NCBI RefSeq assembly: GCF_014190775.1
Contig: NZ_JACHVP010000004.1
Location: forward strand, 310,001 to 374,000
From: Leifsonia aquatica
GTDB lineage: Bacteria; Actinomycetota; Actinomycetes; Actinomycetales; Microbacteriaceae
DNA: 64,000 nucleotides
Direction: 5' to 3'
Part shown: one piece after another, positions 16,057 through 23,345 of the stretch
How positions within the stretch are numbered: position 1 is the stretch's first letter
Layout of the letters: each line of letters begins with the position of its first letter
Program-made: the position numbers and the translations under genes
Notes under the pieces: model-generated
What the model was told of the DNA's origin: nothing
The model's database searches: none
The model's input: the letters and a program-made list of their open reading frames with translations, nothing else

Positions 16057-17343
16057 TCAGTCGACGAGGTCGTGGCGCACGACGATCTCGTCGCGGGCCG
16101 GGCCCACGCCGATCGCCGAGATGCGCGCACCGGACATGCGCTCGAGAGTGAGCACGTAGTCCTGGGCGTTCTTGGGCAGGTCGTCGAACGTGCGCGCGCC
16201 GCTGATGTCCTCGGTCCAGCCGGGGAACTCCTCGTAGATCGGCACGGCGTGGTGGAAGTCGCTCTGCGACGCCGGGACCTCGTCCATCCGCACGCCGTCC
16301 ACGTCGTAGGCGACGCAGACCGGGATGCGCTCGATGCCCGTGAGGGTGTCGAGCTTGGTCAGCACGAAGTCGGTGACGCCGTTGATGCGCGCCGTGTATC
16401 GGGCGACGGGGGCGTCGTACCAGCCGGTGCGGCGCGGACGGCCCGTGGTGGTGCCGAACTCGAAGCCACGCTCGCGCAGGAACTCGCCCCACTCGTCGAA
16501 CAGTTCGGTCGGGAACGGGCCGGCGCCGACACGGGTCGTGTACGCCTTGACGATGCCGATGACGCGGTCGATGCGGTTCGGGCCGATGCCGGAGCCGATG
16601 GCCGCACCTCCCGACGTCGAGCTGGAGGAGGTGACGAAGGGGTACGTGCCGTGGTCCACGTCGAGCATGGTCGCCTGGCCACCCTCGAAGAGCACGTACT
16701 TGCCTTCCTCGAGGGCGCGGTGCAGCAGCAGCGAGGAGTCGACGACCATCGGGCGCAGGCGCTCCGCGTAGCTCAGCAGCTGCTCGACGATCTCGTCGAC
16801 CGAGATCGCGCGGCGGTTGTAGACCTTCACCAGCAAGTGGTTCTTCTGGTCGAGGGCGCCCTCGACCTTCTGGCGCAGGATGTTCTCGTCGAAGAGGTCC
16901 TGGATGCGGATGCCGACGCGGTTGATCTTGTCGGCGTAGGTCGGGCCGATGCCGCGACCGGTGGTGCCGATCTGGCGCTTGCCCAGGAAGCGCTCGGTCA
17001 CCTTGTCGATGGTGCGGTGGTACTGCGTGATCACGTGCGCGTTGGACGAGACCTTGAGGCGCGAGACATCCACACCGCGGGCGATCAGGCCGTCCAGCTC
17101 CTCGAAGAGCACCTCGATGTCGACGACGACGCCGTTGGCGATGACCGGGGTCACACCCTCGGTCAGGATCCCCGACGGAAGCAGGTGGAGCGCGTACTTC
17201 TCGTTGCCGACGACGACCGTGTGCCCGGCGTTGTTGCCGCCGTTGAACTTGACCACGTAGTCGATGCGGCTGCCGAGGAGGTCGGTCGCTTTGCCTTTGC
17301 CTTCGTCGCCCCACTGGGCTCCGATGATCACGATCGCGGGCAC
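16057..17343 (-). CDS. purA: Adenylosuccinate synthetase
   Basis: 428 residues, standard PurA length. It starts [23 protein letters not shown] (P-loop variant GDEGKGK, about 11-17), with [24 protein letters not shown] and [11 protein letters not shown]. It joins IMP and aspartate with GTP, the first step to AMP. GTG 17343 is chosen because it has GAGAGGAC upstream and gives the family N-terminus; a longer frame to 17373 is not needed. With purL this is the second purine gene in the window, but they are not linked in an operon. Confidence 0.97.
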   Translation of the reverse strand: MPAIVIIGAQWGDEGKGKATDLLGSRIDYVVKFNGGNNAGHTVVVGNEKYALHLLPSGILTEGVTPVIANGVVVDIEVLFEELDGLIARGVDVSRLKVSSNAHVITQYHRTIDKVTERFLGKRQIGTTGRGIGPTYADKINRVGIRIQDLFDENILRQKVEGALDQKNHLLVKVYNRRAISVDEIVEQLLSYAERLRPMVVDSSLLLHRALEEGKYVLFEGGQATMLDVDHGTYPFVTSSSSTSGGAAIGSGIGPNRIDRVIGIVKAYTTRVGAGPFPTELFDEWGEFLRERGFEFGTTTGRPRRTGWYDAPVARYTARINGVTDFVLTKLDTLTGIERIPVCVAYDVDGVRMDEVPASQSDFHHAVPIYEEFPGWTEDISGARTFDDLPKNAQDYVLTLERMSGARISAIGVGPARDEIVVRHDLVD

Positions 17344-17404
17344 TGTCCACGTCCTCTCGATGGATGGGCGCACCGGTGCGTCACACGGACGACCGCTGCA
17401 CTCG

Positions 17405-17410
17405 ATCCTA
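17405..17410 (-). promoter_or_regulatory. Candidate -10 box of purA
   Basis: Minus-strand TAGGAT lies 61 bases before the purA GTG, predicting a leader of about 55 nt. No good -35 was identified. Confidence 0.4.
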
Positions 17411-17458
17411 TCGCGACCCGTGTGCGGGGCCGGTCCGGGGGGTTCCTGGCCGCAGTCG

Positions 17459-18250
17459 CTACTTGATCGCTCCCGCCGACAGGCCCTTCTCGAAGAACTT
17501 CTGCAGGCTCAGGTAGGCGATCACGATGGGCAGGCAGATCAGCACGAGAGCGGCGAAGATCTTGGGCTGATCCGACCCGTACGTGCTCGTGAAGTAGAGC
17601 GGGATCGTCGTCACGGTCTGCATGGACGGATCCGGCAGGAAGAGCAGTGGGAGGAAGAACTCGTTCCACGCCTGCAGGAAGGTCCACACGATCAGGACCG
17701 CCGTGATGGGCTTCGCAAGGGGGAGCACGATCCGGACGAGCGCACTGAAGCTGTTGCAGCCGTCGATGCGGGCGGCCTCCAGCACCTCCTCGGGGATCCC
17801 GGCGATGTAGTTCCGGGTCAGCAGCAGGGTGAACGGCACGATGGTCGTCGCCAACGGGATGATCACGGCGAGGTAGTTGTTGAACAGGTCCAGCCGCTGG
17901 ACCATCACGAACAGAGGCACGATCAACGCGATCGTCGGCAGCACGAGCCCGACCAGGATGGCGTTGAAGACGAGCTTCTTGGCCGGGAACTCCATCTTTC
18001 CGAAGGCATACGCGGCGAGCATCGTGAAGACGTAGACCAGCACGATGACACCGGCCGAGATGATCAGGCTGTTGCCCATCGATTGCAGGAACGGCGTCTT
18101 GGTCAGCACGGCCAGGTAGTTCGCCGCCGCCCCCTCCCCTTCGAACGATTTGGCGACGATGGCCACGAGCGGCAGGAGGAACGGGAGGGCGATGAGGGTC
18201 GCCGCCAGCTGGCAGACGATGCGGGACAGGGTCGTCGGTCGTCCGAACAT
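17459..18250 (-). CDS. Carbohydrate ABC transporter permease, MalG type
   Basis: 263 residues with six hydrophobic helices. The cytoplasmic EAA loop reads [24 protein letters not shown], which contacts the ATPase, and the length fits CUT1 permeases. It begins one base after the stop of the partner permease. It is the last gene of the sugar operon; no ATPase gene is present, as in many actinobacterial sugar operons that share one MsiK-like ATPase. Confidence 0.93.
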   Translation of the reverse strand: MFGRPTTLSRIVCQLAATLIALPFLLPLVAIVAKSFEGEGAAANYLAVLTKTPFLQSMGNSLIISAGVIVLVYVFTMLAAYAFGKMEFPAKKLVFNAILVGLVLPTIALIVPLFVMVQRLDLFNNYLAVIIPLATTIVPFTLLLTRNYIAGIPEEVLEAARIDGCNSFSALVRIVLPLAKPITAVLIVWTFLQAWNEFFLPLLFLPDPSMQTVTTIPLYFTSTYGSDQPKIFAALVLICLPIVIAYLSLQKFFEKGLSAGAIK

Positions 18251-18251
18251 G

Positions 18252-19214
18252 TCAGTCCTCTCCGAAGCGGTAGGCGCGGATCTGGATCGAGGTGAAGATG
18301 AGGGCGATCACCAGCAGCACGATCGAGAGCGCCGCCGAGTAGCCCGCGTGATACTGCTCGACGACCTGCTTGTAGATGTAGGTGGTGAGGAACTCGGTAC
18401 TGCGCCCGGGGCCTCCCCCGGTCGTCAGGTACACCAGGTCGAAGGTCTTCAGCGCGCCGATGCATCCCGTGAGCGCCAGGGTGGCGTGCGTGCCCTTGAG
18501 CTGGGGAAGCAGGATGCGCCGGACGATCTGGAGACCGCCGGCACCGTCGATCGCCGCCGCCTCGAAGAGGCTCTGGTCGAGCTGCGAGATCGCGGCCTGG
18601 TAGAGCAGGAAGCTGAAGCCCGTCCACTGCCAGATGTTGATGGCGGCGATCGAGTAGAGCGCGATGTTGGGGTCGGCCAGCCAGGCGGTGTGCGCGTCGA
18701 TGCCGACCGACCGGAGAAGCTGGTTGAGCGCGCCGTCCGGGCTCATGATCTCGCGGAACGCGGTCGCGACGGCCGCGGGGGCGAGCACCACGGGGAGGAA
18801 CATGACGATCTTGTAGATCGCCCGGCCCCGCACCGAGTCGCTGGCGAGCAGCACGGCCATCACGAGTCCCAGCACCATCTGGATGACGACGGTGATGACG
18901 CCGAAGACCGCGACGTGCCCGACGGCGGTCCAGAACACCGGATCCTGCGCGATGGCGATGTAGTTGCCGAAGCCGATCGGCTTCTGGCTGTCGTCGATGC
19001 CGTTCCAGTCGAGGGTGGAGACCCATCCCGTGTAGCCGATGCCGACGTAGATGATCCCGACCACCAGGAGGAGGGCGGGGAGGATGTACAGCCACGGGGT
19101 GAGCGGTCTCTGTCCGATGGTACGGAGCGCGGGCCGGCGGCGCCTCGGCGCCCGCGACCCGCCGGGAGGCGCCGGATCGACGCGGTGCGGACGTTCAGTG
19201 ACGGTCGTTGTCAT
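18252..19214 (-). CDS. Carbohydrate ABC transporter permease, MalF type
   Basis: 320 residues: a basic, Pro-rich N-terminal tail of about 40 residues, then six helices and the EAA loop FEAAAIDGAGGLQIVRRILLPQL. It pairs with the MalG-type permease. A strong hairpin separates it from the binding-protein gene, which should lower its expression relative to that protein. Confidence 0.93.
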   Translation of the reverse strand: MTTTVTERPHRVDPAPPGGSRAPRRRRPALRTIGQRPLTPWLYILPALLLVVGIIYVGIGYTGWVSTLDWNGIDDSQKPIGFGNYIAIAQDPVFWTAVGHVAVFGVITVVIQMVLGLVMAVLLASDSVRGRAIYKIVMFLPVVLAPAAVATAFREIMSPDGALNQLLRSVGIDAHTAWLADPNIALYSIAAINIWQWTGFSFLLYQAAISQLDQSLFEAAAIDGAGGLQIVRRILLPQLKGTHATLALTGCIGALKTFDLVYLTTGGGPGRSTEFLTTYIYKQVVEQYHAGYSAALSIVLLVIALIFTSIQIRAYRFGED

Positions 19215-19226
19215 GTGCGTTTCCGA

Positions 19227-19252
19227 GGGGTGCCCGCGTGCGCGGGCACCCC
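19227..19252 (-). terminator. Intercistronic hairpin between binding protein and permease genes
   Basis: An 11-bp GC-rich stem (GGGGTGCCCGC with its complement) with a 4-base loop, 22 bases after the binding-protein stop. There is no T-run on the coding strand, so it more likely stabilises the upstream mRNA or attenuates partially, as in mal-type operons. Confidence 0.6.
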
Positions 19253-19274
19253 GTCCTTCCTGGTCCGGTGACGA

Positions 19275-20615
19275 CTACTTCGCGATGGCGTCGATGGCCT
19301 TCTGCACACTGGCCGCAGCGTCCTCCGAGCTCATCTGCCCGCTCGCGACGGAGGAGAGCGCCTGGCCGAGCGCGGTCTGCACGTCCGCGTCCTGGATCTG
19401 GCGAGCGCCGATCAGGTCGGTGATCTGCTTCGCCTGATCCTCCAGAGCGGGCTTCTGCACGTCGGGCGCTGCCAGCTCGCTCGCGTCGACGGGCACCGAC
19501 TTGAGCGCCGGTGTCTGCAGGGTCTTCCCGATCATCGTCTGGGCCGTCTTGCTGGAGGTCAGCCACTGCACGAGGGTGAAGGCCGCGTCCTTGACCTTGC
19601 TCTTGGCCGAGATGGCCCAACCGACGTCCGGTCCGCCGAAGAGCCGCCCGGTCTCTTTCGCTCCGCCGACGACGTCGGGGAAGGCCACGGGAACGAACAC
19701 CTGGGAGGTGATCTGATCGCCGTAGGTCGGGGCGAGGGAGGCGAGGGTCGGCTTCGTCATGTGGTCGTCGTTCCAGGTGCCCAGGGCGATCATCGCCGCG
19801 TCGCCCTTGCTGAAGATGTCGCTGACGTCCGGGTACTCCGTCTGCCCGAGGGCGCCGGGCTGCACGATGCCGTCGTCGAAGAGCTGCTTCCAGACATCGA
19901 ACGCCTTGACGAAGTCGGCGCTGTCGAACTTCGCCTTGCCCAGAACGGCCTTGTAGAACGTACCGGGCGTGATCTGGTTGACGATGGACTGGTAGACGTC
20001 GATGTTGACCCAGTCGTCCTTCGCGCCCTGCACGAAGCAGGTCTTGCCGAGGGCTGTGATCTTCGCGCAGGCGTCCTTCCATTCGGCGAGTGTGGTGGGC
20101 GGCTGCACCCCGGCCTGGTCGAGGATGTTCTTGTTGTACCAGAGCAGGCCGCCTCCGGTGATCATCCAGGGGAGGCCGACCTGCTTGCCGTCGACGGCGA
20201 GCTGCTGGGTCTCGAGGAGCTGGTCCTTCCAGTCGGCGCCGATGTTCTTCGCGGCGAGCGGAGCGAGGTCGACGGCCAGCGGAGCGAACTGCGTGGTCAG
20301 CGCCCCGACCTGCAGACCGAACACGTCGGGGCCGGAGTTGCTGGTCGCGGCCAGTCGCACCGCGTTGACGTAGTCGCTGTACTGGATGAAGCGGTGCTTG
20401 ATCGTGATGTCCGGATGCTCCTTCTCGAACGCCGTGATCCACTGCTTGTCCTGCGTGTCGTCCGGGTTCCACGACCACCAGTTGACGGTCGTCTTGCCGC
20501 TGGAGGTGTCGGACGAGCCGCTCGACGAGCAGGCGGTCATGCCGCCGATCGCGACGGTCGCGGCCGCGGCGGCCGCGATCGCCCTGGTGAGCCACTTGCG
20601 GGTGCGGGATTCCAT
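19275..20615 (-). CDS. Extracellular sugar-binding lipoprotein
   Basis: 446 residues. The lipoprotein signal has a basic start, an Ala/Val-rich helix and a lipobox GMTAC (Cys at about 29). The mature part follows the family 1 solute-binding pattern (VNWWSWNPDD, DVFGLQVG, FSKGDAAMIALGTWND). It captures a sugar or sugar derivative outside the membrane for the two permeases. The sugar cannot be named from sequence. Confidence 0.92.
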   Translation of the reverse strand: MESRTRKWLTRAIAAAAAATVAIGGMTACSSSGSSDTSSGKTTVNWWSWNPDDTQDKQWITAFEKEHPDITIKHRFIQYSDYVNAVRLAATSNSGPDVFGLQVGALTTQFAPLAVDLAPLAAKNIGADWKDQLLETQQLAVDGKQVGLPWMITGGGLLWYNKNILDQAGVQPPTTLAEWKDACAKITALGKTCFVQGAKDDWVNIDVYQSIVNQITPGTFYKAVLGKAKFDSADFVKAFDVWKQLFDDGIVQPGALGQTEYPDVSDIFSKGDAAMIALGTWNDDHMTKPTLASLAPTYGDQITSQVFVPVAFPDVVGGAKETGRLFGGPDVGWAISAKSKVKDAAFTLVQWLTSSKTAQTMIGKTLQTPALKSVPVDASELAAPDVQKPALEDQAKQITDLIGARQIQDADVQTALGQALSSVASGQMSSEDAAASVQKAIDAIAK

Positions 20616-20657
20616 GCTGTCTCCATTACTTCGTTGTAGGGGATGGTGCGGGAGGGG

Positions 20658-22166
20658 TCAGGGGCGGAGGGCGTTCTCGATCCAGAGCATGCTCGGGCGC
20701 TCGACCAGGGCGACGACCCACTCGGCCGTCTCCCGATGCTGCGGTGGGCGCTTAAACGCGATCGACAGCGTGTGCGAGCCTTCGGCGAGTCCGAAGTCGA
20801 CGTACTGGCCGACGGGGGCCATGTGCGGTGCGGGGAAGAACAGGGCGCTGCCCTGCGCACCGTGCAGGAACTCGCCGTCCAGCCAGACGCGGTAGTCCTC
20901 GCTGCTGTTGACCATCAGCCGGACGTCGGGCCGGCCGCGGCCGTCGAGCGTGTACTCGACCATGAGCAGGCGGTCCTCGAACTCGGAGCGCGGCGTGCGC
21001 ACCCAGGTGCCAGGCAGGTGCGCGTCTGCATAGTCGAGCTCAGGGAGCGGGCCGCCGATCTGCGGCAGCTCTGACTGGTCGCGCTGCTCCCACCGTTCCG
21101 CCGAGAAGACGGTGTTGAAGTGGGCGATGCGCACCGGGATGCGCCGGGTCGCCGGGTCGAACGGCTCGCTCGTCGCAATAGGGGCGGCGCCGCCGAGCCG
21201 CCTGCCGAGGCTCAGCACGAGGTCGGTGAACTCGTCGAGGGTGGCGGGGTGCTCGAGGTCGACGATCTCGGAGTTCAGGACGAGGTCGTTCCCGATCGGC
21301 GCCAGCCAGCGGTCCTCGATCCCGCTCGGGTCGAGGATGCCGAGCAGCGCGCCGACGGAAGCGGTCGAGCTGTCGCAGTCCTCTCCGCAGTTGTTGGTGA
21401 TGAGGATGGCCTCCGAGAAGTCCCGGCCGTGCAGCCACCCGAGGATCACGAACCCGGTGTTCTGACGGACATCCGTGAAGTCCTGGCTTCCGTACTTCTC
21501 GACGATGAGTGCTCGGACGTCGCGCCAGTCGTCATGATCCCGCGCCCAGTGACGAGTGTCCACGACGACGGAGGCGATGCCGCTGTCTGCCGGGATGCCG
21601 GCGAGAGCGCCGTCGATGAGCGTGTCGACGTCGGACTCCACGAAGGCGAGCGACTGGAGGCGGGCGAGGAACTGCGCTGCGTACACGCCGTCGCCGTCGT
21701 GGTCGAAGCAGGCGTCCTCGTAGGCGTAGGCCGCGGCGAGGTCGGGGTCGCCCGGCGCGAGGCATGCCCAGATCTCCGAACGGATCGCTGCGCCTTCTCC
21801 GCAGGTGAACCAGTTGTCGTACGAGCCGGTGTAGGGCGGTTCGAGCCCCTCGGCGAGGTTGCGCACGGCGACGCCGTACTCGTTCCAGGGGAAGAGCACG
21901 TGCTTCCGCCAGGCGTCGGCGAGGATGTGCCGGTCGACGCGAGGCGCCTCCAGCGCGTCCAGCACCGCCGCGTAGACGACTTGCAGGTCGAGGTCGTCGT
22001 TCGGCACCATCTCGTCGGGCACCGGGAAGTAGAAGTCGGCGTCGAGCGGGCCGGAGAGTCCCTCGAAGGTCTGGCCGAGCGTCCCTCCTACGGCCTTGCC
22101 GAGCCAGCATCCCTGTATGCGATCGCGCACCGAAGGGTTGAGATCGGTCGGGGCGAGTGTCGTCAT
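20658..22166 (-). CDS. ADP-ribosylglycohydrolase-family protein with extra C-terminal domain
   Basis: 502 residues. The first 320 or so follow the ARH fold: RDRIQGCWLGKAVGGTLG, an Asp cluster NDDLDLQV (about 56-62), and TNNCGEDCDSSTASVGALLG, which matches the second metal motif. The remaining ~150 residues look like a beta-rich accessory domain. The family hydrolyses N- or O-glycosidic bonds to ADP-ribose and, in some members, other ribosyl or glycosyl compounds. Being first in a LacI-controlled sugar-uptake operon suggests it cleaves an imported glycoside, which is inference. It has AGGAGAACC before its ATG. Confidence 0.88.
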   Translation of the reverse strand: MTTLAPTDLNPSVRDRIQGCWLGKAVGGTLGQTFEGLSGPLDADFYFPVPDEMVPNDDLDLQVVYAAVLDALEAPRVDRHILADAWRKHVLFPWNEYGVAVRNLAEGLEPPYTGSYDNWFTCGEGAAIRSEIWACLAPGDPDLAAAYAYEDACFDHDGDGVYAAQFLARLQSLAFVESDVDTLIDGALAGIPADSGIASVVVDTRHWARDHDDWRDVRALIVEKYGSQDFTDVRQNTGFVILGWLHGRDFSEAILITNNCGEDCDSSTASVGALLGILDPSGIEDRWLAPIGNDLVLNSEIVDLEHPATLDEFTDLVLSLGRRLGGAAPIATSEPFDPATRRIPVRIAHFNTVFSAERWEQRDQSELPQIGGPLPELDYADAHLPGTWVRTPRSEFEDRLLMVEYTLDGRGRPDVRLMVNSSEDYRVWLDGEFLHGAQGSALFFPAPHMAPVGQYVDFGLAEGSHTLSIAFKRPPQHRETAEWVVALVERPSMLWIENALRP

Positions 22167-22197
22167 GGTTCTCCTTCGAACGGACTGCGGGCGACGC

Positions 22198-22213
22198 GGT
22201 GAACCATTTCACC
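22198..22213. promoter_or_regulatory. LacI-type operator 1
   Basis: GGTGAACCATTTCACC, an inverted repeat GGTGAA-N4-TTCACC, downstream of the predicted sugar-operon promoter. It is nearly identical to operator 2. Confidence 0.8.
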
Positions 22214-22221
22214 GTCGATGT

Positions 22222-22237
22222 GGTGAATCATTTCACC
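22222..22237. promoter_or_regulatory. LacI-type operator 2
   Basis: GGTGAATCATTTCACC, 24 bp from operator 1 centre to centre. It covers the predicted -10 of the sugar operon on the minus strand, so binding should block that promoter and probably also the regulator's own. Confidence 0.8.
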
Positions 22238-22256
22238 GATGCCGCTATCCTGTCAA
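22228..22256 (-). promoter_or_regulatory. Promoter of the sugar-uptake operon
   Basis: On the minus strand a perfect -35 TTGACA (22251-22256) is followed at 17 bp by AAATGA (22228-22233), with AATGAT one base on. The -10 lies inside operator 2. It is about 60 bases before the ARH-family start. Confidence 0.6.
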
Positions 22257-22302
22257 CGTACGGATGCGCCGACCGGCTCTCCGCGAGAGAGGAGGGGCAG
22301 CG

Positions 22303-23280
22303 GTGGCAGCACGATCGAGCATCCGCGACGTCGCCGAACGGGCGGCCGTCTCCGTCGGGACGGTGTCGAACTTCCTCAACGACACCAAGCCGATCGCACC
22401 CGCGACCGCGGAGCGCATCCGCGCCGCCATCGACGAGCTCGGCTTCATCCCGAACGCGGCCGTGCGCGTGATGCAGGGAGCCCGCAGCCCGGCTCTGGCG
22501 TTCCTCGTCCCCGATCTCTCCAACCCGTTCCTCGCCGAAGTGAGCCGGGGCATCGAGGATGTGGCCCTCGAGCGCGGCCACATCGTGATCACCTGCAACA
22601 CCGACGGCGACCTCGACCGCGAGCAGCGGTTCGCCCAGGTGCTCGCCGAAATGCGAGTGGCCGGCGCGATCACGATGGCGATGACGGCGGAGGGGGAGCC
22701 CCTGCAGCTGGTGAAGGACAGCGGAGCGCGCGTCGTGCTCGTGGGCGCACACTCGGACGAGTACATCTCGGTGAACATCGACAACCCGCTCGCCGGCTAT
22801 CTCGCGATGCAGCATCTCCTCGAGCGCGGGCACCGACGCTGCGTCTTCTTCGGAGGCCCGGGCGCCGCACCCCAGATCGCCGAACGCCTCGACGGCATCC
22901 AGGAGGCCATCCGGGTCGCCGGCGCGTCGGTCGAGATCACCCGCTTCGATGCCGCCGGCAACGACATGGCGTCCCGACTCCGTGCGGCCGAGACGCTGCT
23001 CGACGACCTCGACGGCGCGACGGCCGCGATCTGCGCCAACGATCTCCTGGCCCTCGCCCTCGAGACCGCGGCCCTCCGTCGCGGGCTCCGCATCCCGCAG
23101 GATCTCGCGATCATCGGCTACGACGACATCGACGACTCCATCTCGGCCGTCGTCCCCCTCACGTCCGTGCACCACTCGGGCCGGGAGCTCGGCGCCCACG
23201 CCGCTGCCCTCGCCCTCGGGCTCGACGAGGACCTGCGGCCGGTGTCGCCCCCACGGCTGGTGGTGCGCGAGTCCACGTGA
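22303..23280 (+). CDS. LacI-family transcriptional repressor
   Basis: 325 residues. The N-terminal HTH (IRDVAERAAVSVGTVSNFLN) and hinge (TAERIRAAIDELGFIPNAAVRVMQG) precede a periplasmic-binding-like effector domain ending with the LTSVHHSGRELG segment. GTG 22303 has GGAGGGG 5 bases upstream. It is divergent from the sugar operon, with two matching operators between them, so it is almost certainly the local regulator, derepressed by the imported ligand or a product. Confidence 0.94.
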   Translation: MAARSSIRDVAERAAVSVGTVSNFLNDTKPIAPATAERIRAAIDELGFIPNAAVRVMQGARSPALAFLVPDLSNPFLAEVSRGIEDVALERGHIVITCNTDGDLDREQRFAQVLAEMRVAGAITMAMTAEGEPLQLVKDSGARVVLVGAHSDEYISVNIDNPLAGYLAMQHLLERGHRRCVFFGGPGAAPQIAERLDGIQEAIRVAGASVEITRFDAAGNDMASRLRAAETLLDDLDGATAAICANDLLALALETAALRRGLRIPQDLAIIGYDDIDDSISAVVPLTSVHHSGRELGAHAAALALGLDEDLRPVSPPRLVVREST

Positions 23281-23333
23281 CGTCGAGGCCGGGCGCGGTG
23301 CGCGGGCCATTGCCGCGGAACTGAGGAAAGTTC

Positions 23334-23339
23334 TACATT
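23334..23339 (+). promoter_or_regulatory. -10 box, leaderless promoter of the MMPL gene
   Basis: TACATT is followed by 6 bases and GTG 23346. It lies 54 bases after the LacI stop, so the MMPL gene probably has its own promoter. Confidence 0.5.
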
Positions 23340-23345
23340 GGCGCC

